Assembly: GCA_934394855.1 (NCBI GenBank)
Contig: CAKRRH010000018.1
Location: forward strand, 1 to 37,389
Direction of reading: 5' to 3'
Origin: an uncultured Eubacteriales bacterium
Lineage (GTDB): Bacteria > Bacillota > Clostridia > Oscillospirales > Acutalibacteraceae
DNA: 37,389 bases
Part shown: piece by piece, positions 1 to 7,035 of the stretch
Position numbering within the stretch: the stretch's first letter is position 1
Layout of the letters: each line of letters begins with the position of its first letter
Notes under the pieces: model-generated
Seen by the model: only the letters and a program-made list of their open reading frames with translations
Told to the model about the DNA's origin: nothing
The model's database searches: none
Made by a program: the position numbers and the translations under genes

Positions 1-369
1 GGTCTAAATAGTGCAAAAGAGAAGCTGGCGTATGAGGTAACAAAGCTTATCCACGGTCAGATTGAAGCTGACAAGGCGCAGTCTGCGGCTAAAGCATTGT
101 TCGGCGGCGGAGCTGATAATTCAAATATGCCGACAACCGCGCTTTCCGATGATGATTTGACTGACGGCGAGATCGCAATACTTGACATCATGCAAAAAGC
201 AGGGCTCATTCCGTCAAAGGGTGAGGGAAGACGACTTGTTCAGCAAGGCGGCGTTTCGGTTGACGATGAAAAGGTAACCGACATTTCGCTCAAATTCACA
301 AAAGAACAGCTTGAAAAAGGAATCATCATCAAAAAAGGCAAAAAGGTATTCCACAAAATCACAATGTAA
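1..369 (+). CDS. tyrS: Tyrosyl-tRNA synthetase, C-terminal part (5' end outside window)
   Basis: TyrS charges tRNA-Tyr with tyrosine in the cytoplasm. The window opens inside the gene. The reading frame runs from base 1 (GLNSAKEKLAYEV) to a TAA at 367-369. The visible 122 residues cover the end of the helical linker (VTKLIHGQIEADKAQSAAKALFG) and the C-terminal S4-type RNA-binding domain (GLIPSKGEGRRLVQQGGVSV, then IIIKKGKKVFHKI), which contacts the tRNA. The catalytic HIGH and KMSKS motifs would lie upstream and cannot be checked. An ATG/TTG start at 97 is only an internal codon. A strong inverted repeat follows at 371-430. The identification rests on the typical TyrS S4 tail; a different S4 protein is unlikely. 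Confidence 0.93.
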   Translation, partial: GLNSAKEKLAYEVTKLIHGQIEADKAQSAAKALFGGGADNSNMPTTALSDDDLTDGEIAILDIMQKAGLIPSKGEGRRLVQQGGVSVDDEKVTDISLKFTKEQLEKGIIIKKGKKVFHKITM

Positions 370-370
370 T

Positions 371-430
371 ATATAAATCAAACCCCTTTGAATCGATATA
401 ACGATCGGCTCAAAGGGGTTTGATTTATAT
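371..430. terminator. Bidirectional terminator after tyrS, perfect 20-bp inverted repeat
   Basis: The arm atataaatcaaacccctttg (371-390) is exactly complementary to 411-430, with a 20-nt spacer. The stem has a GC core (CCCC/GGGG) flanked by A-rich and T-rich ends, so each strand reads stem then a T-rich tract. It sits between the convergent genes tyrS (+) and upp (-). Confidence 0.8.
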
Positions 431-434
431 ATGC

Positions 435-471
435 AAAAAACCGACCGTTGAACTAAATCAAAGGTCGGTTT
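435..471 (-). terminator. Intrinsic terminator of uraA-upp
   Basis: Read on the minus strand, aaaccgacc (471-463) pairs with ggtcggttt (446-438), followed by a run of T (plus-strand A at 435-440). It lies 18 bases past the upp stop codon and directly next to the tyrS terminator. Confidence 0.85.
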
Positions 472-488
472 AATCAAATTACGATATA

Positions 489-1118
489 TTATTTTGTACC
501 GAAAATTCTGTCGCCTGCGTCACCGAGACCCGGAACGATATATCCGTTTTCGTTGAGCTTTTCGTCAACATGAGCACAATATACATCAACATCGGGGTGA
601 GCCTCTGTCAATGCGTTAATGCCTTCGGGCGCCGCAATCAGGCACATGAATTTAATTTTTTTGCCGCCATGTTTTTTGATTTGAGTGATTGCGTCAACTG
701 CCGAGCCGCCTGTTGCAAGCATCGGGTCAACGACAATTATCTGTCTTTTGTCAATATTCTGCGGCAATTTGCAGTAATATTCATGCGGTTCGAGCGTTTC
801 TTCATCACGATAAAGACCGATGTGACCGATTTTTGCCGACGGAACAAGAGTCTGAACGCCGCTTACCATGCCAAGACCTGCGCGCAAAATCGGAACTACA
901 GCAAGCTTAAGACCTGCAAGCATCGGTGTGGTAGTTTCGGTGATCGGGGTTGTGATCTTAACATCTTCAAGCGGAAGGTCACGAAGCGATTCATAGCACA
1001 TGAGCATTGTGATTTCACTTACAAGCTCACGGAATTCTTTGTTGCCTGTATCAATGTTACGCAAAATCGAAATCTTATGCTGAATCAGCGGATGATCAAA
1101 AATTGTTACATTTTTCAT
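489..1118 (-). CDS. upp: Uracil phosphoribosyltransferase
   Basis: Upp makes UMP from uracil and PRPP, the key step of pyrimidine salvage in the cytoplasm. The 209-residue length is standard. The PRPP-binding signature VVDPMLATGGSAVDAI lies at about residues 128-143. The typical N-terminus (FDHPLIQHKISILRN), the central ILRAGLGM and the C-terminal PGLGDAGDRIFGTK are all present. The ATG at 1118 has AGGAG 11 bases upstream. The gene is second in an operon with the uracil permease uraA, separated by 95 bases that hold a hairpin, so uptake and phosphoribosylation of uracil are encoded together. Control probably comes from the attenuator-like leader in front of uraA. Confidence 0.97.
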   Translation of the reverse strand: MKNVTIFDHPLIQHKISILRNIDTGNKEFRELVSEITMLMCYESLRDLPLEDVKITTPITETTTPMLAGLKLAVVPILRAGLGMVSGVQTLVPSAKIGHIGLYRDEETLEPHEYYCKLPQNIDKRQIIVVDPMLATGGSAVDAITQIKKHGGKKIKFMCLIAAPEGINALTEAHPDVDVYCAHVDEKLNENGYIVPGLGDAGDRIFGTK

Positions 1119-1145
1119 TTTGTTTAAAGCTCCTTATAAAATATG

Positions 1146-1179
1146 ATAATAGTACAAGCTGTTACACTTGTACTATTAT
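1146..1179 (-). terminator. Hairpin between uraA and upp
   Basis: ataatagtacaag (1146-1158) is perfectly complementary to 1167-1179 with an 8-nt loop. On the minus strand it falls between the uraA stop and the upp ribosome binding site and is followed by an AT-rich but not strongly T-rich tract (atcatatttta). It may be a partial terminator or an mRNA stabilising or processing hairpin that sets the uraA:upp ratio. Confidence 0.5.
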
Positions 1180-1213
1180 ACATCAATTTAGCCTATAAAG
1201 TCAATCAATTATA

Positions 1214-2560
1214 TTATTCTTCTTTTGCACCTTTAACCATGAGATTTACGAGAATTCCGAGGATAAGAGCGCAAGCGATTGAAGTAAGGGTTACCTTGCC
1301 GAATGTAAGGGTAAGTCCGCCGATACCTGTGATGAGAATAGTAGAAGCTGTGAATACATTCTTGTTCTGCTCAAGGTCAACCTTCTGAAGCATTTTAAGA
1401 CCGGATACTGCAATGAAGCCATAGAGTGTGATGCAAACGCCGCCCATTACGCATGAAGGAATTGTTGCAAGAAGCGTTACAAACGGAGCGACAAACGAAG
1501 ATACGATTGCAAGGATTGCAGTTGCGAGGATTGTTACTACCGACGCGTTACCTGTAAGAGCAACGCAACCGACCGATTCGCCGTATGTTGTATTCGGGCA
1601 GCCGCCGAAAAAAGCGCCTACCATTGAACCAACGCCGTCGCCGAGCAATGTTCTGTGAAGACCCGGATCTTCGAGCAATTCTCTGTTGATTACAGTTGAA
1701 AGGTTCTTGTGGTCAGCGATATGCTCAGCAAATACAACGAATGCAACCGGAACATATGCTACTGCGATTGTACCGATATATGAGCCGATCGAACCTGCGT
1801 CGCCGAAGTTATAGTTTCCGCTGAATGCTGTGATGAATGTGAAATCGGGATACCACTGCATGCTCTGGAATTTTGTAAAGTCGATGAGCAAAAATGAATC
1901 ATTGCCTGTTGCAATGCCGATTACGGTAAAGATGGCAGCTAATGCATATCCTGCACCGATACCGATAATAAACGGGATGAGCTTCATCATCTTTTTGCCG
2001 CGAACCGAGCAAAGAACAACAACGAACAATGTTACAAGACCGCAAACAAGTGCAAGATAGGGAGAAGCAACAACTTCGCCTGCAGCATTATATACACTTC
2101 CGTTTGTCAAATCGCCGACTGCGTTTGAAGCAAGTGACAAGCCGATGATCGAAACTGTCGGGCCGATTACAACAGCCGGCATGATTTTGTTGATCCATTT
2201 AACGCCTGCAATTTTAACAACGATTGCAAGGACAACATAAACAAGACCTGCAAAAATCGCACCGATGATGATTCCGAGGTAGCCTGCCGACATTGAAACT
2301 CCCCCTGCAAACGCAGCGAGCATTGAGCCGATGAAAGCAAATGACGAACCTAAGAAAACAGGGCTTCTGAATTTTGTGAACAAAAGATAAACTATTGTGC
2401 CGACGCCTGCACCGAAAAGGGCTGCCGACTGCGACATATTGTTGCCGACGATCGACGGCACTGCGATTGTTGCCGCAAGAATTGCGAGCATTTGCTGGAT
2501 CGCAAAAACGATCAGCTGACCGAACTTCGGTCTGTCTTTTACATCGTAAACTAACTTCAT
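1214..2560 (-). CDS. uraA: Uracil permease (NCS2 / nucleobase:cation symporter family)
   Basis: This is a membrane symporter that imports uracil with protons. The 448-residue protein is hydrophobic throughout, with about 14 predicted membrane segments, as expected for UraA/PyrP. Near the N-terminus it has the typical GQLIVFAIQQMLAILAATI followed by VPSIVG. The NCS2 signature region in the second half includes FVVFAEHIADHKNL and the substrate-site helix with GGCPNTTYGESVG (about residues 319-331), characteristic of the uracil subgroup rather than xanthine carriers. The start ATG at 2560 has an AGGAG upstream. The adjacent upp gene supports uracil as substrate. The leader at 2602-2773 contains a promoter, a short ORF and a terminator, suggesting pyrimidine-responsive attenuation. 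Confidence 0.93.
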   Translation of the reverse strand: MKLVYDVKDRPKFGQLIVFAIQQMLAILAATIAVPSIVGNNMSQSAALFGAGVGTIVYLLFTKFRSPVFLGSSFAFIGSMLAAFAGGVSMSAGYLGIIIGAIFAGLVYVVLAIVVKIAGVKWINKIMPAVVIGPTVSIIGLSLASNAVGDLTNGSVYNAAGEVVASPYLALVCGLVTLFVVVLCSVRGKKMMKLIPFIIGIGAGYALAAIFTVIGIATGNDSFLLIDFTKFQSMQWYPDFTFITAFSGNYNFGDAGSIGSYIGTIAVAYVPVAFVVFAEHIADHKNLSTVINRELLEDPGLHRTLLGDGVGSMVGAFFGGCPNTTYGESVGCVALTGNASVVTILATAILAIVSSFVAPFVTLLATIPSCVMGGVCITLYGFIAVSGLKMLQKVDLEQNKNVFTASTILITGIGGLTLTFGKVTLTSIACALILGILVNLMVKGAKEE

Positions 2561-2601
2561 TTTAAGACTCCTTTTGATTTATAGTTATTAAAAAATCCCA
2601 T

Positions 2602-2634
2602 AAAAAAACCGACAATGTAAAAAACAATGTCAGT
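2602..2634 (-). terminator. Attenuator terminator in the uraA-upp leader
   Basis: On the minus strand ACTGACA (2634-2628) pairs with TGTCGGT-type sequence. After one T:T mismatch the stem extends by TGT/ACA, giving about 10 pairs around a TTTTT loop, followed by seven T (2608-2602). It lies between the leader ORF stop and the uraA start, so readthrough is needed for uraA-upp expression. Confidence 0.75.
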
Positions 2635-2648
2635 AAAAATAGGAATAA

Positions 2649-2717
2649 TTATAAAATGAAAAAAAGAAACCCTAAATATTTAGAATGTGTTATTTTGCGC
2701 ACAAATCTCAAATTCAT
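2649..2717 (-). CDS. Leader peptide of the uraA-upp operon (22 codons)
   Basis: An ORF too short for ordinary gene finding starts at ATG 2717-2715 and ends at TAA 2651-2649. AGGAG (2730-2726) lies eight bases before the ATG, and a consensus promoter lies just upstream. The peptide starts MNLRFVRKI and ends YLGFLFFIL. Its last third is encoded by a U-rich stretch (GGGTTTCTTTTTTTC, then ATTTTA), and the spacer after the stop is also U-rich. The stop codon is 14 bases before the attenuator hairpin, within the footprint of a terminating ribosome. This is the arrangement of E. coli pyrL-pyrBI, where low UTP stalls RNA polymerase in the U-run and the coupled ribosome blocks terminator folding. Translation is inferred, not shown. 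Confidence 0.65.
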   Translation of the reverse strand: MNLRFVRKITHSKYLGFLFFIL

Positions 2718-2745
2718 GGTTTTTTCTCCTCATTTCGTTTTATCT

Positions 2746-2773
2746 ACTATACCACATTTTAAATATTTGTCAA
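2746..2773 (-). promoter_or_regulatory. Sigma-A promoter for leader-uraA-upp
   Basis: TTGACA at 2773-2768 and TATAGT at 2751-2746 are separated by 16 bases on the minus strand. Transcription would begin near 2740, about 22 bases before the leader ORF. Confidence 0.85.
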
Positions 2774-2904
2774 CATTCTTTTTACAAATTTCTAATAATT
2801 TCGTCATAATGAACACAATATGTAGTGGTAATTTTCATATTTTCAACAAAGACATACGAAAATCGCCAAAATAGAAAAATAATAGAAATTCGTGTAAAAA
2901 GTGT

Positions 2905-2933
2905 TTGTATAAATCATCGTTATGTGATACAAT
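2905..2933 (+). promoter_or_regulatory. Probable promoter of lgt-folD
   Basis: TTGTAT (2905-2910), a 17-base spacer and TACAAT (2928-2933) form a good sigma-A promoter 67 bases before lgt. Divergent transcription of uraA starts about 165 bases to the left. Confidence 0.65.
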
Positions 2934-2999
2934 ATTTAAGATAGAAAGTTTGAATTATGATTTAACATTTAATATAAACGATTTGGGAGATGAAGTAAC

Positions 3000-4007
3000 T
3001 TGCATTACATTTATTTCTTCGGTTTGCAGATTGATGTAAACCCTGTTGCGTTCTCTCTGCCCTTTAACGGCGGCTGGAATGTATATTGGTACGGCATCAT
3101 CATCACGCTCGGCTTTTTGGCGGCTGTGATATATGGTATGAAAAGGGCAAAATCATTTGGAATTGACCCTGACAAGCTACTGACCGCAATCATCTTTACA
3201 GCCGTTCTCGCAATTTTGTGCGGCAGACTGTATTATGTAATATTTGACGCTAACATGAACTTTTCGCAGTTCATTAACATTCACGACGGCGGAATGGCGA
3301 TTCCGGGTGCAATTTTGGGTGCTGTCGGTTTCGGAGCATTGTTTTGCAAGATCGAGAAAATCGACATACTTTCGGCTTTTGACCTTATGGCAATCGGATT
3401 TTTCATCGGTCAGTGCGTCGGCAGATGGGGCAACTTCATAAACCAAGAGGCATACGGCACATTCACAGGCAGCAGTTGGTTCGGAATGACGGGCGATGTC
3501 ATCGCAAGAGACATGGGCTCGACCCAGCTTGTTCACCCATGCTTTTTCTATGAATCGATTTGGTGCTTGCTCGGCTTCGTTTTGCTTCATGTTTTGTCAT
3601 ATCGCCGCAAATTCAAGGGTGAGCTCGGCGCAATATATATGATTTGGTACGGATTCGGCAGATTTATCATTGAGGGACTGCGAACAGACGCACTCACGAT
3701 CGGGAACGCAAGAGTGACCCAATGGTTAATGGCGGCGGCTGTTGTCTGCGGCATAATCCTTTTGATTCTCGGTCTTTCGAAAGTAAAAAATCCGACCGTC
3801 AGAGCAAAAGCATACTCTAATGTATTCGACAGCATCGACGAAGAGGGAAACATTATTCCGAAAAAACAAAAATTTGTTTCGGATGAAGAATTTGTTAACG
3901 AAGTGTCTGAAAAAAACGACTCGGACAACGATATTAAGCTAAACACTGACGCAATCGGCAACGATACCGACGAAATTGAAGATAACGATAATACGGAGGA
4001 AAACTGA
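3000..4007 (+). CDS. lgt: Prolipoprotein diacylglyceryl transferase
   Basis: Lgt is a membrane enzyme that moves diacylglycerol from phosphatidylglycerol to the lipobox cysteine of prelipoproteins. The multi-spanning core includes the N-terminal WNVYWYGIIITLGFL, the signature GRWGNFINQEAYG at about residues 141-153 (catalytic-site region), and a typical C-terminal YGFGRFIIEGLR. The start is TTG at 3000, preceded by GGGAGATGAAG; the nearby ATG at 2990 is followed at once by a stop. The last 60 residues form an acidic, low-complexity cytoplasmic tail (DEEFVNEVSEKNDSDND) longer than in most Lgt. The stop overlaps the folD start by one base, so the two genes are translationally coupled. Confidence 0.95.
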   Translation: MHYIYFFGLQIDVNPVAFSLPFNGGWNVYWYGIIITLGFLAAVIYGMKRAKSFGIDPDKLLTAIIFTAVLAILCGRLYYVIFDANMNFSQFINIHDGGMAIPGAILGAVGFGALFCKIEKIDILSAFDLMAIGFFIGQCVGRWGNFINQEAYGTFTGSSWFGMTGDVIARDMGSTQLVHPCFFYESIWCLLGFVLLHVLSYRRKFKGELGAIYMIWYGFGRFIIEGLRTDALTIGNARVTQWLMAAAVVCGIILLILGLSKVKNPTVRAKAYSNVFDSIDEEGNIIPKKQKFVSDEEFVNEVSEKNDSDNDIKLNTDAIGNDTDEIEDNDNTEEN

Positions 4008-4861
4008 TGGCAAAATTGATTGACGGAAAGCTTGTATCCGCAAAGGTTCGGGCTGAGGTTAGAGAAGAAACCGAATTATTAAAACAAAAGGGAGTAACAC
4101 CCGGACTTGCTGTTATTATTGTTGGCGACGACCCGGCTTCAAGGGTCTATGTCAACAACAAAAAGAAAGCGTGCGCAGATGTCGGTTTCTATTCCGAAGA
4201 ATATGCACTGCCTGCCGACACAACAATGGACGAATTGTTGGAGGTCATTGATGTTTTAAACAAGCGTGACGACATTGACGGCATTTTGTGTCAGCTGCCG
4301 CTGCCGAAACACCTTGACGAAAAAGCGGTAATCGATTACATATCATCATCTAAAGATGTAGACGCGTTTTCACCCGTGAATGTCGGCAAAATCATGATCG
4401 GGGATTATGACTTTTTGCCTTGCACCCCTGCAGGTGTAATGGAACTGCTGAAATATTACAACATTGACCCGTCAGGCAAAAATTGTGTTGTAATCGGCAG
4501 ATCAAATATTGTCGGCAAGCCGATGGCAATGCTCTTGCTTCACGCAAACGGAACAGTATCAATTTGCCACAGTAAAACAAAGGATTTGTCGGCTATTACT
4601 AAAAATGCCGATATTCTTGTTGCCGCTGTCGGCCGTGCAAAATTTGTAACAGCCGAAATGGTAAAACTGGGTGCGGTCGTAATTGATGTCGGAATGAACA
4701 GGGTAGACGGCAAGCTTTGCGGAGATGTCGATTTTGACGGCGTTGAACCGCTTGCGTCATATATCACGCCTGTTCCCGGCGGAGTCGGTCCGATGACGAT
4801 CGGAATGCTCATGAAAAATACACTCAAAGCTGCAAAGCTTCATCATAATATCACAGATTAA
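4007..4861 (+). CDS. folD: Methylenetetrahydrofolate dehydrogenase / cyclohydrolase
   Basis: FolD interconverts 5,10-methylene-THF and 10-formyl-THF in two steps (NADP-dependent dehydrogenase and cyclohydrolase), supplying one-carbon units for purines and fMet. The 284-residue length is normal. The catalytic motif YVNNKKKAC has its Tyr and Lys at about 48 and 52. GILCQLPLPKHLD (about 95-107) is the folate-site motif. The Rossmann NADP loop GRSNIVGKPMAMLL (about 165-178) and the late motif PGGVGPMT are also present. The ATG (4007) overlaps the lgt stop and follows ACGGAGGAAAAC. The downstream ACT gene starts 15 bases after the stop, so the four genes may form one transcript. Confidence 0.97.
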   Translation: MAKLIDGKLVSAKVRAEVREETELLKQKGVTPGLAVIIVGDDPASRVYVNNKKKACADVGFYSEEYALPADTTMDELLEVIDVLNKRDDIDGILCQLPLPKHLDEKAVIDYISSSKDVDAFSPVNVGKIMIGDYDFLPCTPAGVMELLKYYNIDPSGKNCVVIGRSNIVGKPMAMLLLHANGTVSICHSKTKDLSAITKNADILVAAVGRAKFVTAEMVKLGAVVIDVGMNRVDGKLCGDVDFDGVEPLASYITPVPGGVGPMTIGMLMKNTLKAAKLHHNITD

Positions 4862-4876
4862 TCGGAGGAAACAAAA

Positions 4877-5146
4877 ATGAGAGCTGTTATTACTGTAATC
4901 GGCAAGGACGCAGTCGGCATTCTTGCAAAGGTATCAAACATCTGCGCTGAGCATGATGTAAACGTAATTGAGGTAACTCAGTCGGTTTTACAGGATGTAT
5001 TTGCAATGATCATGATGTCCGACATTTCAAAATGCAACATTCCTTTTGCCGATTTTGCCGATCTCATGACAAAACTCGGCGACGATCTCGGACTTACGAT
5101 TCATGTAACTCACGAGGATCTTTTTAACTCAATGCACCGCATATAA
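4877..5146 (+). CDS. ACT domain protein (UPF0237 type)
   Basis: This is a single ACT domain of 89 residues, the ligand-binding fold found in amino-acid-responsive regulators. The sequence begins MRAVITVIGKDAVGILAKVS, the typical first strand and glycine-containing loop, followed by the helix NICAEHDVNVIEV. No catalytic or DNA-binding part is present. A strong GGAGG lies eight bases before the ATG. The gene is 23 bases upstream of a DUF711/UPF0210 gene; this pair is conserved as neighbours in many Firmicutes and related bacteria and probably works together, perhaps as a regulatory or sensor pair. The ligand is unknown. GcvR-like regulation is a family analogy only. Confidence 0.85.
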   Translation: MRAVITVIGKDAVGILAKVSNICAEHDVNVIEVTQSVLQDVFAMIMMSDISKCNIPFADFADLMTKLGDDLGLTIHVTHEDLFNSMHRI

Positions 5147-5169
5147 AATAGGAAAGGTACTACAATAAC

Positions 5170-6528
5170 ATGATAAATGTCGGAGATATTCTTGAAACCA
5201 TTAACATGATCGATAACGATAACCTTGACATTCGTACCGTCACAATGGGTATATCATTGCTTTCGTGCATTGATGAGGACATTGACAAGGCGTGCGACAA
5301 GGTTTACAACAAAATCTGCCGTTATGCAAAGGATTTGATTCCCGTTTGCGAGCAGATTGAAAAGGAATACGGAATTCCGATCATAAACAAACGAATTTCC
5401 GTGACCCCGATTGCAATGCTTGCGGCGGCTTGCCAGTCGTCTAACATTGTAAAATTTGCCCATGCGCTTGAGCGTGCGGCGGAAACCGTCGGCGTAAACT
5501 TCATCGGCGGCTATTCCGCACTTGTCCACAAGGGCTTTTCCGCAGGCGACTATGCACTGATCGAGTCAATTCCTCAGGCGCTTGCCGAAACAAGAAGAGT
5601 ATGTTCATCTGTCAACATCGGTTCGACAAAAACAGGTCTTAACATGGACGCTGTCAGAATGATGGGTCATATCGTCAAAAAATCCGCTGAATTAACGGTT
5701 GACCGTGATTGCGACGGTGCGTCAAAGCTTGTAATATTCTGCAATGCACCCGAAGATAACCCATTCATGGCAGGTGCGTTCCACGGTCCGGGAGAACCTG
5801 ACTGCGTAATCAATGTCGGTGTATCGGGTCCGGGCGTTGTCAGAAATGCGATTGCAAAATCGGAAGGCCTTGACATCACAGGCGTTGCCGATTTGGTAAA
5901 ACGCACAGCATTCAAAATCACCAGAATGGGTCAGCTTGTTGCAAAAGAAGCGTCAAAGCGCCTTTGCGTTCCGTTCGGTATTGTCGATTTGTCACTTGCA
6001 CCGACTCCCGCAATCGGCGATTCGGTTGCGAATATTCTTGAAGAAATGGGTCTTGAGCAATGCGGCGCTTGCGGCACAACTGCTTGTCTTGCGCTCCTTA
6101 ACGACGCAGTTAAAAAGGGCGGCGTAATGGCATCTTCACAGGTTGGCGGACTTTCAGGAGCATTTATCCCGGTGTCCGAGGACGCAGGCATGATTGCGGC
6201 GGCTAAAAACGGCACGCTTTGCATTGAAAAGCTCGAGGCAATGACCGCGGTTTGCTCGGTCGGTCTTGACATGATCGCAATTCCCGGCGACACTCCCGAC
6301 GATGTAATTTCGGGTATCATTGCGGACGAAGCCGCAATCGGCATGGTAAACTACAAAACCACAGCCGTAAGAGTTATTCCCGCAATCGGAAAAACAATCG
6401 GCGACGAAGTAAACTATGGCGGATTGTTCGGCTCTGCTCCGATCATGAAGGTAAACACAGCCTCACCCGCAAAATTTATTGCACGAGGCGGTCAGCTTCC
6501 TGCTCCGATGCAGGCGCTCAAAAACTAA
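5170..6528 (+). CDS. DUF711 / UPF0210 (PFL-like) protein
   Basis: A 452-residue soluble protein matching the conserved UPF0210 family, whose biochemical function is not established. Recognisable family features are the N-terminus (ILETINMIDNDNLDIRTVTMGISLLSC), glycine-rich blocks such as GPGEPDCVINVGVSGPGVV, a GACGTTACLALL motif with two cysteines (about residues 299-309), and the C-terminal GGLFGSAPIMKVN. The family has been compared with pyruvate formate-lyase-like folds, but no glycyl radical motif is evident here and I do not assign activity. An AGGAAAGG lies before the ATG. It follows its usual ACT-domain partner, and only AT-rich spacer separates it from the BofA-like gene. Confidence 0.88.
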   Translation: MINVGDILETINMIDNDNLDIRTVTMGISLLSCIDEDIDKACDKVYNKICRYAKDLIPVCEQIEKEYGIPIINKRISVTPIAMLAAACQSSNIVKFAHALERAAETVGVNFIGGYSALVHKGFSAGDYALIESIPQALAETRRVCSSVNIGSTKTGLNMDAVRMMGHIVKKSAELTVDRDCDGASKLVIFCNAPEDNPFMAGAFHGPGEPDCVINVGVSGPGVVRNAIAKSEGLDITGVADLVKRTAFKITRMGQLVAKEASKRLCVPFGIVDLSLAPTPAIGDSVANILEEMGLEQCGACGTTACLALLNDAVKKGGVMASSQVGGLSGAFIPVSEDAGMIAAAKNGTLCIEKLEAMTAVCSVGLDMIAIPGDTPDDVISGIIADEAAIGMVNYKTTAVRVIPAIGKTIGDEVNYGGLFGSAPIMKVNTASPAKFIARGGQLPAPMQALKN

Positions 6529-6600
6529 TCGAATATCAATGTCATAAAATCGTCCATGCCTTAATATAATTTACCATATTTAAAAGGTGTGGGTGATTTT

Positions 6601-6867
6601 GTGACCTGGTTTGACTATTTGTTCATCGCTTTGTCCTGCATTGCGGTAATCGTTATATTAGGCTTTGCGTTTGCGACAAAGAAATTTCTTAAAACGATAA
6701 CAACTTCGGCGTTGTTGGGGATAGTTACATTGTTCATTCTCCATTTCACAGCGCCGATCACCGGATTTTCGCTTGAAATCACACCATATACGCTCGGTGG
6801 AGCGGGAATTTTCGGGCTACCGGGTGTTGTATGCATCACAATTTCAAAAATGATATTCGGATTATAA
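6601..6867 (+). CDS. BofA-like pro-sigma-K processing inhibitor family protein
   Basis: A small integral membrane protein. In Bacillus, BofA anchors and inhibits the SpoIVFB protease that activates sigma-K during sporulation. Seen here are two or three hydrophobic segments and the conserved C-terminal block TLGGAGIFGLPGVVCITI, which matches the BofA family's GxxGxPG motif. I prefer GTG 6601 (MTWFDYLFIAL; 88 residues), because an in-frame GTG at 6589 lies only one base after the AAAGG sequence; start choice remains uncertain. The gene stands alone between the DUF711 gene and the rpsB promoter. Clostridia often carry BofA-like genes without a clear SpoIVFB partner nearby, so a sporulation role is plausible rather than proven. 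Confidence 0.75.
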   Translation: MTWFDYLFIALSCIAVIVILGFAFATKKFLKTITTSALLGIVTLFILHFTAPITGFSLEITPYTLGGAGIFGLPGVVCITISKMIFGL

Positions 6868-6885
6868 AAAAATTCAAAAAAATAC

Positions 6886-6914
6886 TTGCAATTTCTATTG
6901 ACATATGCTATACT
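6886..6914 (+). promoter_or_regulatory. Promoter of rpsB-tsf
   Basis: TTGCAA (6886-6891), a 17-base spacer and TATACT (6909-6914). An alternative pair, TTGACA 6898-6903 with TAATAC 6922-6927 and an 18-base spacer, overlaps it. Either gives a leader of about 105-115 nt before rpsB. Confidence 0.75.
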
Positions 6915-6947
6915 GTATCGGTAATACTCACGCATTGTGATTATTTT

Positions 6948-6970
6948 GCCGTGTCTGTATGGCATTTTTT
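6948..6970 (+). promoter_or_regulatory. Terminator-like hairpin in the rpsB leader
   Basis: GCCGTG (6948-6953) pairs with TATGGC (6958-6963; two G:U pairs) around a TCTG loop, followed by A and six T. It sits between the promoter and rpsB, where it could act as an attenuator for ribosomal protein autoregulation. Confidence 0.5.
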
Positions 6971-7035
6971 GTTGTATAGGGCGAAATAAGTTGACCTTTG
7001 CGGCGGTAAAAACTAATTTAATGGAGGACATAAAA

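Noticed and set aside
570..1127. 185-codon plus-strand frame opposite upp
   Set aside because: Antisense shadow of upp; cysteine- and asparagine-rich translation without domain features.
2602..2773. Purine, FMN or other metabolite riboswitch ahead of uraA
   Set aside because: The leader between promoter and uraA start is about 180 nt and mostly U-rich. No conserved aptamer cores were recognised, and the ORF-hairpin structure explains it better.
2656..2874. 72-codon plus-strand frame in the uraA upstream region
   Set aside because: It runs antisense over the leader ORF and promoter, has no ribosome binding site, and reads as low-complexity.
6898..6927. TTGACA with TAATAC as the rpsB promoter
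   Set aside because: The -35 is perfect, but the -10 is poor and the spacer is 18. TTGCAA-17-TATACT fits better. It may be a secondary promoter.
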